The notes beneath the pieces are model-generated. The model saw only the letters and a list, made by a program, of their open reading frames with translations, made no database searches and was not told where the DNA came from. The position numbers and the translations under genes are program-made. Below are positions 1 through 11,200 of a DNA stretch of 57,256 nucleotides, in pieces. Position 1 is the stretch's first letter. Every line of letters starts with the position of its first letter. The DNA comes from Nocardia veterana NBRC 100344 (GTDB lineage Bacteria; Actinomycetota; Actinomycetes; Mycobacteriales; Mycobacteriaceae): NCBI RefSeq assembly GCF_000308855.1, contig NZ_BAGM01000102.1:1-57256 (forward strand), in the 5' to 3' direction.

Positions 1-3000
1 GTGTGGTCGGCAAGGACAGGCCGGTCGCCTTGGTCAGGCGATTACGCAGCTCCACCACCCCGAGCGAGTCGAAACCCAGTTCGCTGAACGGCTTCTCGGC
101 GTCGATCGCGTCCCCGGAGGGGTGGCCCAGGACGTCGGCCACCTGGGTCCGGACGAACCCCAGCACGATGGCGTCGTGAGATTCCACCGGTGCCCCGGCC
201 AGCCGCCGGGCCAGTTCACCGGTGCCGGCGCCGCGGCGCGCCGCGGGCACCAGCGCCCGCAGCAGTGCCGGTAGCTCCCCGGTGTGCGCCTGGGTCGACA
301 GGCTTGCCATATCGAAATCGACAGCGGCCACGTACGACGCGTTCAGACCGCATACGGCGTCGAACACAGCGAGGCCGTCGGCCTGCGCGATGGGACGAAA
401 ACCCATGCGCGCCAGCCGGGTAACGGCCGCGGCGGAGAGCGCCGAGGTCATGCCGCCCGCGGTGTCCCACGGACCCCACGCCACCGACACCGCGGGCAGG
501 CCGGCGGCCGTCCGATGCCGGGCCAGCGCGTCCAGGGCGGCGTTCGCGGCGGCGTAGTTGCCCTGTCCGGCCGAACCGAATACCGCCGAGATCGACGAGA
601 ACAGCACGAAGGCCGACAGCTCGCGGTCGGCGGTCAGCTCGTGCAGGTGCAGCGCCGCATCGATTTTGGGGGTGAGTACCCGATCGATCCGCTCCGGGGT
701 CAGGGTCTCGACGGTCCCGTCGTCCAGGACGCCGGCCGCGTGGATCACGGCGGTGAGGGCGGGGCCGTCGGCCAACTGTTCGAGCAGCCCCGCGACCGCC
801 TCGCGGGTACCCAGGTCGCAGGCGATGACGCGCGGCCTGGCACCGAGTTCGGTCAGCTGCGTGACGAGCTCGCGCGCTCCCGGGGCGTCCGGGCCGCGTC
901 GCGACACGAGCACCAGGTCGCCGATCCCGTGGTCGGCGGCCAGATGCCGCGCGACCGCGGCGCCGAGTCCGCCGGTTCCGCCGGTGATCAGCACCGCACC
1001 CGATCCGAGATCGACCGCGGCGACCGGGTTCGACGTGTGCCGCCGGAGCCGGGGCGCATGGAATCGTCCGTTGCGCAAGGCCAACCGGGGCTCACCGGTG
1101 GCCAGGGCGGCCCCGACGGTCGTGTCGGTCACCTCGGCCTCGCTGCCGCAGTCCAGCAGGGTGATCCGGCCCGGATATTCGGCCTGGGCACTGCGCACCA
1201 GGCCGGCGATCGCCGCCGCGGCCGGAGCCGGTGTCTCGTCCGGCAGATCGGCGCCCCGCCGGGTCACGACCACCAGCCGGGACTCGGATCCTCCGGCCCA
1301 CGCCAGCCAGGTCCGCAGCGCGGTCAGCGCGGTGTGCACGCCGGCGTGCACCGCCGTGGCGGACAGCGCGCTGCCGGGCTCGACCGGGGCGAACCAGACG
1401 ACCGTGCCGGCTTCGCCGGTGTCGTGTCCGCCGGCGGCCAGTGCGGCCATATCCGGGTGGTGTTCGCGGAAGCCGGCATCCGATCTCGCCCCGACCGCGA
1501 CGACCACGCCGGTATCGGCGACCGTGGCGTCCGATTCCACCGGCTCCCAATGCATTTCATACAGCGACCGACGGGCGATCGACCGGCCGTCGTCCAGCGA
1601 GCGGCGGTCCACCGCGCGGATGCGCACCGCGGCCACCACGGCCACTGGTGCCCCGTCGGCGTCGACGAGGTCCAAGCGCACACCGTCGGCATCGATCCGG
1701 CGGATCCGGACCCGCGCTGCCGTGACACCGGCCCGGTACACCCGCACCCCGTGGAAGGAGAACGGCAGCGGGACGGTGCCGGCGGGCAGATCGGCGGCGA
1801 GCTCGTCGGCCGCCGCGTGCAGGGCGGCGTCGAGCAGCGCCGGGTGCAGCCCGAAACTCGGCCCGTCGGTCCCGGCGGCATCGGGCAGCGCCAGCTCGGC
1901 CACGACCTCGCCCGCGGCGCGACGAACCGCGCGGACGCCGCGGAACGCCGGGCCGTATTCCAGTCCGCGCGCGGCGAGTTCGTCGTACCGGGCCGCCGCG
2001 GTGCTCGCCGCGTCCGCCGGGAGGTCCACGGGGTCGGCGACGGGCGGTTCGTCGAGCGTGTCCGGAGCGAGCACGCCGTGCGCATGAGTGGTCGTCTCGG
2101 TGCCCGCATCGTGGTCACCGGCGAGCCGCGAGGTGACGGTGAACCGCCGACGGCCGGCATCGTCGGGAGCGTCGACGCCGATCTGGATATCGATCTCGGC
2201 GTCGCCGGCGACGACGAGCGGGGTCTGCAGTACGACCTCGTCCACCAGCTCGAGCCCCAGGCGGGCGCCGACGGTCGCGGCCAATTCGACGAACCCGGTG
2301 CCCGGCAGCAGGACGGTGCCGAAGACGGTGTGGTCGGCGACCCAGCTCTGGGTGGCCGTCGACAGCCGGCCGGTGAACAGCCATTCGTCCTTACCCGCGA
2401 CCGAGACCGCCGCGCCCAGCATCGGGTGATCGACCGCGACCAGGCCGGCCCGGCGCAGATCGCCGAGCCCGTCGGTCGGCGCCACCCAGTACCGCTGCCG
2501 CTGAAACGCGTAGGTGGGCAGCGTGATTCGACGGGCGGGCCGATCACCGTGTGCCCGCTCCAGATCGACGTCGAGGCCGGCGACCCAGGCGCCGGCGAGG
2601 CAGGTCAGCAGCTGGACGGTTTCGTCCACGGTGCGGCGACCGGCGGCCGCGACGACCGAGCGGCCGTCGATGTCCGGCTGTTCGGCAAGGCAACGCCGGG
2701 TGAGGGCGGTGAGCACGGCGTCCGGGCCCACCTCGACGAATCGCCGCACACCGGCGCCGGTCAGCGCCCGCACCCCCGGCTCGAACAGAACAGCGGAGCG
2801 CACCTGACGCACCCAGTACGCCGGATCGGTCAGCTCGCGCTCGGCGAGTTCGCCGGACACATTGGACACCACCGGAATCGACGGGGCCCGGTACGTCAGG
2901 CCCGCGGCCACCCGATGGAACTCCTCGAGCATCCCGTCCATATGCGCCGAGTGGAAGGCATGGCCGACCCGGAGCCGATTCGTCTTCACCCCCTGGTGCC

Positions 3001-5236
3001 CGAATCGCTGTTCCGCCTCGGCCACCGCCTCGGCGTCCCCGGAGAGCACCACCGCGGCCGGGCCGTTCACCGCGGCGAGCGACAGTCGCCCGGCGGACTC
3101 GGCCAGTACCGGGGCGACGGCATCCGCATCGGCGGCCACCGCCAGCATCGCCCCACCCGCGGGGAGCGCACCCATCAACCGGCCGCGCGCCGCCACCAGC
3201 GCGCACGCGTCCGGCAGCGACCACACGCCCGCGCGGTAGGCCGCCGCCAGTTCGCCGATGGAATGCCCGACCACCAGATCCGGTGTGAGACCGAATGATT
3301 CGAGCAGCCGGCACACGGCCACCTCGAAGGTGAACAGCGCGGGCTGGGTGTATTCGGTCCGGTCCAGCAGTCCGCTGTCGTCATCGAACATCAGCGCGCG
3401 CAGCGACCGCCCCAGCAGCGGATCGAATTCGGCGCAGATCTCGTCGACGGCGGCGGCGAAGACCGGGAAGGACCGGTACAACCCGCGGCCCATCCCGGCG
3501 CGCTGCGCACCCTGTCCGGTGAACAGGAACGCGGTGCGACCGGAGCCGACCGATCCCCGCACCACCTCGGCGCCGCCGGTCGCCGAATCACCGGCCAGTG
3601 TCGCCAGGCCCGCGAGCAGTTCGGCCCGGTCGCGGCCCACCACACCCCCGCGCCGGTTCCAGCGCGTCCGCGTGGTGAGCAGGGAACCGGCCACGTCGCG
3701 CGGGTCGGCGTCGGGATGGTCGAGCAGCCACTGCCGCAACCGATCGGCCTGCCCGGCCAGGCCCTGCTCGGTGGGCGCCGACACCATCAACGCGACCACA
3801 CCGCCTGCCGGAGCGGAGGATTCGGCAGCATCGCTGATAGCCGGTTCCTCGGCCGGCGCCTCCTCCAGGATCAGATGGGCGTTCGTGCCGCTGGCACCGA
3901 ACGACGACACACCCGCCCGCCGGACCCGCGCACCCGGCTCCCAGGGTTCGTTGTCGAGCAGGAGCCGGACCGCACCCGCGGACCAGTCCACATGCGGGGT
4001 GGGCTCGTCCACGTGCAGGGTCTTGGGCAGCATCCGATGACGCAACGCCTGCACCATCTTGATCACCCCACCGACACCGGCGGCCGCGGACGTGTGTCCC
4101 ACATTGGATTTCAGCGAACCCAGGCGCAGCGGCTGCGCACGACCCTGCCCGTAGACGCCGATCAGCGCCGTCGCCTCGATCGGGTCGCCCAGTCTGGTCC
4201 CGGTGCCGTGCGCTTCCACCGCGTCGATATCGGCGGGGGTGAGGCCCGCGTCCGACAGCGCCTGCCGGATGACCCGTTCCTGCGACGGCCCGTTCGGGGC
4301 GGTGAGTCCGTTGCTCGCCCCGTCCTGATTGACCGCGCTGCCGCGAATGACCGCCAGCACCCGATGGCCGTGCCGCTGCGCGTCGGACAACCGTTCCAGC
4401 ACAACCATTCCGAGGCCCTCGGAGAAGCCGGTGCCGTCCGCGGCGGCCGCGAACGCCTTGCAGCGCGCATCCGCGGACAGGGCGCGCTGCCGGGCGAAGG
4501 CGATCAGCAGCGACGGATCCGACATCACGGTGACCCCGCCGGCCAACGCCAGATCGGTCTCGCCCTGACGCAGGGCCCGGCAGGCCAGGTGCAGTGCGAC
4601 CAGCGAGGAGGAGCACGCGGTGTCGATCGAGATCGCCGGCCCCTGGAAACCCAGCGTGTAGGCGATCCGGCCGGACAGCACGCTGTTGGAAACCCCCAGG
4701 TAGGCATGGCCTTCCGCCTCGGCGGTGAGCTGCGGGGACCCGACCCGTGGGCCGTAGTGCTGGTGGATCACCCCGGCGAAGACGCCGGTATCACTGCCTC
4801 GCAGCGACACCGGGTCGATGCCGGCGTCCTCGAGCGCCTCCCAGGCCGCCTCGAGCATCAGCCGCTGCTGCGGATCCATCGCCGCGGCCTCGCGCGGGCT
4901 GATGTCGAAGAAGCCGGGATCGAAATCGCCCACCGCGTCCAGGAATCCGCCCTGCCGGGTGTAGATGGTTCCCGGCACATCCGGATTCGGGTCGAACAGC
5001 CGCCGCAGATCCCAGCCACGGTCGGTCGGATAGTCGCCGACGGCGTCGACACCGTCGGCCACCAGCTGCCACAGCTGTTCGGGCGAGTGCACTCCGCCCG
5101 GGTAGCGACACGCCATTCCGACGATCGCGATGGGGCTGCCCACCCGCTCGGTGAGTTCGCGCAGTTGCTGCTTGGTTTCGGAAAGCTCCTTGGCGGTCTT
5201 CTTCAGGTACCGGCGGAGTTCGTCGTTGTCGGCCAT
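1..5236 (-). CDS. Type I PKS gene C, KS-AT-DH-KR-ACP, 3' end outside window
   Basis: Extends and reduces a polyketide chain by one malonyl unit in the visible module. An N-terminal helical docking segment (residues about 1-33) leads into KS (active Cys208 in TACSSS), AT (Ser659 in GHSIGE, with a GHAFHS motif typical of malonyl-CoA selection), DH (His969 in the H-x3-G-x4-P motif), KR (Rossmann GGTGGLG near residue 1412, LDD motif of B-type KRs, NYAAAN active site) and ACP (phosphopantetheine Ser1724 in GFDSLG). The frame runs off the window about 20 residues after that Ser, so further modules may follow. ATG at 5236 has AGGAG nine bases upstream and lies 22 bp after the PKS B stop, so the genes are very probably co-transcribed. 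No ER is present. The module should leave a double bond. Domain assignment is firm; the product is not known. Confidence 0.95.
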   Translation of the reverse strand, partial: MADNDELRRYLKKTAKELSETKQQLRELTERVGSPIAIVGMACRYPGGVHSPEQLWQLVADGVDAVGDYPTDRGWDLRRLFDPNPDVPGTIYTRQGGFLDAVGDFDPGFFDISPREAAAMDPQQRLMLEAAWEALEDAGIDPVSLRGSDTGVFAGVIHQHYGPRVGSPQLTAEAEGHAYLGVSNSVLSGRIAYTLGFQGPAISIDTACSSSLVALHLACRALRQGETDLALAGGVTVMSDPSLLIAFARQRALSADARCKAFAAAADGTGFSEGLGMVVLERLSDAQRHGHRVLAVIRGSAVNQDGASNGLTAPNGPSQERVIRQALSDAGLTPADIDAVEAHGTGTRLGDPIEATALIGVYGQGRAQPLRLGSLKSNVGHTSAAAGVGGVIKMVQALRHRMLPKTLHVDEPTPHVDWSAGAVRLLLDNEPWEPGARVRRAGVSSFGASGTNAHLILEEAPAEEPAISDAAESSAPAGGVVALMVSAPTEQGLAGQADRLRQWLLDHPDADPRDVAGSLLTTRTRWNRRGGVVGRDRAELLAGLATLAGDSATGGAEVVRGSVGSGRTAFLFTGQGAQRAGMGRGLYRSFPVFAAAVDEICAEFDPLLGRSLRALMFDDDSGLLDRTEYTQPALFTFEVAVCRLLESFGLTPDLVVGHSIGELAAAYRAGVWSLPDACALVAARGRLMGALPAGGAMLAVAADADAVAPVLAESAGRLSLAAVNGPAAVVLSGDAEAVAEAEQRFGHQGVKTNRLRVGHAFHSAHMDGMLEEFHRVAAGLTYRAPSIPVVSNVSGELAERELTDPAYWVRQVRSAVLFEPGVRALTGAGVRRFVEVGPDAVLTALTRRCLAEQPDIDGRSVVAAAGRRTVDETVQLLTCLAGAWVAGLDVDLERAHGDRPARRITLPTYAFQRQRYWVAPTDGLGDLRRAGLVAVDHPMLGAAVSVAGKDEWLFTGRLSTATQSWVADHTVFGTVLLPGTGFVELAATVGARLGLELVDEVVLQTPLVVAGDAEIDIQIGVDAPDDAGRRRFTVTSRLAGDHDAGTETTTHAHGVLAPDTLDEPPVADPVDLPADAASTAAARYDELAARGLEYGPAFRGVRAVRRAAGEVVAELALPDAAGTDGPSFGLHPALLDAALHAAADELAADLPAGTVPLPFSFHGVRVYRAGVTAARVRIRRIDADGVRLDLVDADGAPVAVVAAVRIRAVDRRSLDDGRSIARRSLYEMHWEPVESDATVADTGVVVAVGARSDAGFREHHPDMAALAAGGHDTGEAGTVVWFAPVEPGSALSATAVHAGVHTALTALRTWLAWAGGSESRLVVVTRRGADLPDETPAPAAAAIAGLVRSAQAEYPGRITLLDCGSEAEVTDTTVGAALATGEPRLALRNGRFHAPRLRRHTSNPVAAVDLGSGAVLITGGTGGLGAAVARHLAADHGIGDLVLVSRRGPDAPGARELVTQLTELGARPRVIACDLGTREAVAGLLEQLADGPALTAVIHAAGVLDDGTVETLTPERIDRVLTPKIDAALHLHELTADRELSAFVLFSSISAVFGSAGQGNYAAANAALDALARHRTAAGLPAVSVAWGPWDTAGGMTSALSAAAVTRLARMGFRPIAQADGLAVFDAVCGLNASYVAAVDFDMASLSTQAHTGELPALLRALVPAARRGAGTGELARRLAGAPVESHDAIVLGFVRTQVADVLGHPSGDAIDAEKPFSELGFDSLGVVELRNRLTKATGLSLPTT

Positions 5237-5258
5237 CGGTGGGCTCCTGGTCGTGCCG

Positions 5259-8200
5259 TCAGCTGAGGTTGTCGATGAAGTCGAAGAGCTCGCGGTCGTC
5301 CGCGGCGTCGAGCGGGTCGTCGGCGTCGGCCCCGCCGTCGTCGAGCTCTCGGCTCAGCGCCCGCAGCCGTTCGGCGAGCGCCGCGCGCTGATCCGCATCC
5401 AGTTCGGCGGCCGCACAGGCCCGGGCCAGTGCCTCCACCTCCGCGGTGAGGCGCTCGCCGGTCCGGTCGACGGGCGCGAGCTGGGTACGCAAGTATTCGG
5501 CCAGCGCGACCGGGGTCGGATGGTCGAACATCGCGGTCGCCGGAACCTGCACGCCCACCGCGGTTTTCAACCTGTTCCGGAACTCCATCACGCCCAGCGA
5601 ATCGAATCCGGTGCGGCTGAACGGCCGTTGTGGCTCGACCTCGTCTGCGGTGTCGAGACCCAGTACCGCCGCGGCCTGTTCCCGAATCACCTCGACGATG
5701 AGGTCGGTCTGTTCCGCGGGCGTGAGTCCGGCCAACCGCGCCGTCACGTTCGGGGTGGCCGTCCCCTGCCCGCCGCGCGGACGCGGCGGACCCGACAGTC
5801 CCCGCAGCACCGGCCGCAGCCGGTGCTCGTCGACCGCGGCGAGGGCGTTGCGGTCGATGCGGGCCGTCACGGCCTGTGCGCGGCCGGCGACCAGCGCCGC
5901 ATCGAACATCGCCATCGCCTCGGCCGCCGCCAGCGGCACGAAACCCTCGCGCTGCCACCGGGCCAGGTCCGCCGCGCTCAACGCCTCCGTCATCCCGGTG
6001 CTGTCTCGCCACGGCCCCCACGCCAGCGATGTGGCGGGCAAGCCCCGTACCTGCCGGTACTGGGCCAGTGCGTCGGAAAACACGTTGGCCGCAGCGTAAT
6101 TGGCCTGCCCCGCGCTGCCGATCACACCGGCGATCGAGGAGTAGAGCACGAAGGCGGCCAGATCCAGCCGGCTGGTCGCCTCGTGCAGATTCCAGGCGGC
6201 GTCGACCTTCGGGCGCAGCACGGTGGCGAGCCGTTCCGGAGTCAGCGCGCTCAGCACACCGTCGGACAGCACACCGGCCGTGTGCACGACCGCCGTGAGC
6301 GGATGCTGCGCCGGAATCGCGGCCAGCAGCGCGCGCACCGCGTCCGGGTCGGCCGCATCGCAGGCCACGATGTCGACGGTGGCGCCGAGCGCGGTGAGTT
6401 CCGCGCGCACCCGATCGGCATCCGGCGCCGCCGGACCGCGCCGGCTCGCGAGTAGCAGCCGGCGCACGCCGTACGTGGCGACCAGGTGCCGTGCGGCCAC
6501 CACCCCCAGCCCGCCGGTGCCGCCGGTGATCAGCACGGTGCCCTCCGGATTCCACGGCGCCGGCAGGGTCAGCACGTTCTTGCCGACATGCCGGGCCTGA
6601 CTGAGGTGACGGAACGCCTCCGGCGCCCGCTGCAGATCCCATGCGGTGAGCGGCGAATGCGTCAGCGTTCCCGCCGCGAAGAGCTCCACCAGGCTCCGCA
6701 GGATCTGCTGGAGCCGTTCGGGGGCCACGTCCATCAGCATGAAGCCGTGGTAGTGCACGCCCGGATGCGCGGCCGCCACCTCGTCCGGATCGCGGCGGTC
6801 GATCATGCCCATTTCCACGAACCGTCCGCCGCGCGGCAGCAAACGCAGTGAGGCGTCGACGAATTCACCGGCCAGCGAGTCGAGCACGATATCCACGCCC
6901 GCTCCGCCGGTCTGCGCGCGGAACTTCTCCTCGAACTCGAGGGTGCGGGAGTCGGCGATCTGCGTGTCGTCGAAACCCATGTCCCGCAGCACGTTCCATT
7001 TCGCCCGGCTGGCGGTCACCAGCAGGCGCAGCCCCAGGTGCCGCGCGAGCTGGACGGCCGCCATGCCGACACCGCCGGTCGCGGCATGCAGGAGCAGGGT
7101 CTGTCCCGCCCGCGCCCCGGCGAGATCGACCAGGCCGTAATAGGCCGTCGCATACACCACCGGCACCGCGGCGGCCTGCGCGAACGTCCACTCCGCCGGC
7201 ATCGGCGCCAGCAGCCGGTGATCGGTGACCGCCAGCGAACCGACGCCGGTGACGAAGCCGAAAACCCGGTCGCCGGGGGCGAATTCGGTCACGTCCGCGG
7301 CCACCTCGGTCACCACTCCGGCGCCCTCGCCGCCGATGCCGGCGGTGGGATCGGGATAGGTTCCGAGCGCGACGAGCACATCCCGGAAGTTGAGTCCGAC
7401 CGCCCGCATCCGGACCCGGACCTGGCCCGGCGCGAGCGGCGCGGCACTCGCCGGATCCGGGCGCAGACCGAAATTGTCGGCGGTGAGCGTGCCCTTGTCG
7501 TTCAGGGTCAGCGCCCACTCCTGCTGCGGTGCGGTCGGGCTCAGCAGGTCCGCGCCGGCCAGCGGACCGTGCTCGGCGTTCGCCTCGCTGCGCAGTCTCG
7601 GGACGAACGCGGCGGAACCCCGCAGCGCGAGCTGCGGTTCGTCACCCGCCAGCGCGCCGACCGCCGCATCGCGGTAGCCGTCCCGGAATTCGACGTCGAC
7701 GATGCGTACCCGGTCCGGATACTCGCTCTGCGCGGTGCGCACCAGGCCCCAGACCGAGGCCGCGGCCGGATCGACCGGTTCACCGGCATGGATCGCCACC
7801 GCCCGGGAGGTCACCACGACGAGGTCACGGTCCTGCGCCAACAATTCCTGCAACCGGGTGGTCGTCGCCGTGAGCACGTCTCGGGCCGACGCCGGAACGT
7901 CGGCGCCGGACGGAGTGTCGATCCGGACGACGACCGCGTGCCGGCTGCCGACGGTCACGGTTTCGTGGCCCTCGGCCGGGGACCAGATCACCTCGGACAC
8001 CGGCCGCGGATCGATCGCCACCCAGTCCACCGCATACCCGAGGCCACCGGCACGACTCGCGGTCGCGGTGAGGACACGCAGCGTGAGAGCGCCCACCTCG
8101 AGCACCGGTGTGCCGTCGGAGGCCATGAGCGACAACGCGATTCGATCGGGCGCCGAATCCGACACCGCGGCCCGGACCCGGAGCGTGTCTCCGGCGACGG

Positions 8201-11200
8201 CGTGGAACACCACGTCCTCCCACGAGAACGGAACCACCAGACCGGATTCGCTACCCGGCGCCTGCCCGGCGACCAGGATCGCGTGCAGTGCGGCGTCCAG
8301 CATTGCCGGATGTATCCCGAACCGCGCGCCGGCCACCCGCCCGGCCGGCGGGAGCGCGAGTTCGGCGAACACCTCACCGTCGCGCCGCCACAGGGCGGTC
8401 AGCCCCTGGAAGGCCGGGCCGTATTCGTAGCCTCGGGCGCCGAGTTCCGCGTAGGCATCGGTCAGCGGCACCGCGACCGCGTCCACCGGCGGCCACGGTG
8501 CGTCGGCACCCGTTGCCGGCGCCGGATGCGGTTCCCCGAGTTCCGCGACGGTTGCCACCGCATGCCGGACCCACTCGGAAGGATGCGAATCCGCCTGCGC
8601 CGCATCGGAGTCCGAGGCGGGATTGCGGGAATAGACCGATACCGTTCGTGCCCCGCCCTCGTCGGGGCCGGTGGCCACCACGCGCAATTCGGCGCCGCCG
8701 GTCGCCGGAACGGGCAGCGGAGCCTCGAGCACCAACTCGGCCAGCCGCGGGCAATCCAGGGAGGCGCCGATATGGCCGATCAGATCCACGAATGCCGCAC
8801 CGGGGAGCAGCGTCACGCCACCGACGGTGTGATCGGCCAGCCACTGCTGATCCTCCCGCGACAGCCGGCCCGTGAACACCACATCCGACGAGTCCGGAAT
8901 CCGGACCGTCGCACCCAGCAGAGGATGGGCGGCCTCGTCCAATCCGGAACGCCGGACATCAGCGGGCACGCTCGGTTGCAGCCAGTAGCGCTGGTGCCGG
9001 AACGCGTAGGTGGGCAACGCAACCCGGCGCACGGGGCGCTCGGTGAACAGTGCGGGCCAGTTCACGGAGGTACCCGCCACGTCCAGCCCGGCCAGGGCGG
9101 AGAGGAACTGGATCGGCTCCGCGGTACCGCGCCGGGCCGTGGCCACCGTGGTCACCCGGGCCTCCACCGGCGTCTCGGCCAGGCATTCCCGCACCATCGC
9201 GGTGAGTGCGGCGTCGGGACCGAGTTCGACGAACCGCCGCGCGCCCAGGTCGACCGCGGTCGAGATACCGGGGGCGAACCGGACACAGGCGCGCACCTGA
9301 TCGACCCAGTATTCGGGGTCGAGTATCTCCGCTCCCGCCTGCCTACCCGTCACCCCGGACACCATCGGCACCCGCGGCTCATGGTAGCTCAATCCCGCCG
9401 CCACCGCCCGGAATTCGTCCAGCATCGGTTCCATCAGCGCGGAATGGAAGGCATGGGAGACCCGCAGCCGCGTGATCCGCACCCCGCGCCGGGTGAACTC
9501 CTCGGTGAGCTCGTCGATCGCCGTCGCCGCCCCGGACACCACCACCGACGCCGGGCCGTTCACCGCCGCCAGCGAGATCCGCCCGCCAAATCCGGCCAGC
9601 GCCGCCTGCGCCCCCTCCTCGTCGATCGCCGCCGCGAGCATCGCGCCGCCCGACGGCAGCGCGCCCATCAACCGGCCCCGCGCCACCACCAGGGCACACG
9701 CGTCGGCCAGATCCCAGACACCGGCGACGTGGGCCGCCGCCAGCTCTCCGATCGAATGACCGATCAGCACGTCGGGGGTGAGGCCGAACGACTCCAGCAA
9801 CCGGTAGGTGGCCACCTCGAAGGCGAACAGTGCGGGCTGGGTGTATTCGGTCCGATCGAGCAGCTCGGCGTGCTCCGGTTCGACCATCACCTCGCGCAGC
9901 GAGCGCCCGAGCAGTTGGTCCATCTGCTCGCACACCTCGTCGAAAGCCGTTGCGAAGACCGGGAACTCGCGGTACATCCGGGCGCCCATCCCCGACCGCT
10001 GCGCGCCCTGACCGGTGAACAGGAAAGCGGTCTTCCCGGTCCCGGCACTGCCTTCCAGCACGCCCGACGCCCCGGCGGCCAGATCGGCCAGACCGGTCAG
10101 CAGCTCGTCGCGGCCGTAGCCGACCACCGCCGCGCGCCGATCGAGACGAGCCCGGGTAGCGACGAGGGCGTGCGCGAGATCGCGGACATCGATGTCCGGA
10201 TCGTCGAGCACCCACTGCCGCAACCGCTCCGCCTGCGCCCGCAAACCGGCCGGCGTATTCGCCGAGAGCAGCCAGGCCAGCGGCTCGGGCCGAACCGCCG
10301 CCGTCACCGGCGCGGCGACCTCCGCCGGAGCCTCCTCGATGACCGCGTGCGCGTTGGTGCCACTGACCCCGAACGAGGACACCCCGGCCCGGCGCACCCG
10401 TCCGCCGGACGGCCAGGGCTGCGCCTGCGACAGCAGTTCCACCGTTCCGGCCGACCAATCCACATGCGGCGTCGGCGCATCGAGGTGCAGCGACTTCGGC
10501 AGCATCTCGTGCCGCAGCGCCTGCACCATCTTGATCACACCCGCGACACCCGCGGCGGCCACGGTGTGTCCGATATTCGATTTGATCGATCCGATGCGCA
10601 GCGGCCGGGATCGATCGGCACCGTAGGCGTTGATCAGCGCCTGCGCCTCGATCGGATCGCCCAGGGTGGTCCCGGTGCCGTGGGCCTCGACGGCGTCCAC
10701 ATCGCTGGGCGCCAGGCCCGCATCCGCCAGCGCCGCCGCGATGACCCGCTCCTGGGACGGGCCGTTGGGGGCGGTCAGACCGTTCGACGCACCGTCCTGA
10801 TTCACCGCCGTACCGCGGACCACCGCGAGCACCCGGTGGCCGAGCCGCCGTGCTTCGGACAAACGCTCGAGCACCAGTACCCCCACGCCCTCGGAGAAGG
10901 CGACCCCGTCGGCGCCGGCGGCGAAGGATTTGCAGCGGCCGTCGGGCGAAAGTCCGCGCTGGCGGGCGAAATCGACGTACAGATACGGACTGGCGGCCAC
11001 CGTGACACCGGCGGCCAGCGCCAGCGAGGTCTCGCCCTGTCGCAGCGCGCGGCACGCCTGATGCAGGGCGACCAGCGACGACGAACATGCGGTGTCCACC
11101 GTGACCGCCGGGCCCTCGAGACCGAAGACGTAGGAGACGCGCCCGGAGATCACGCTGTGCGTGGTGCCGGTGAGGCGATAGCCCTCCAGCTCCCCGGTCA

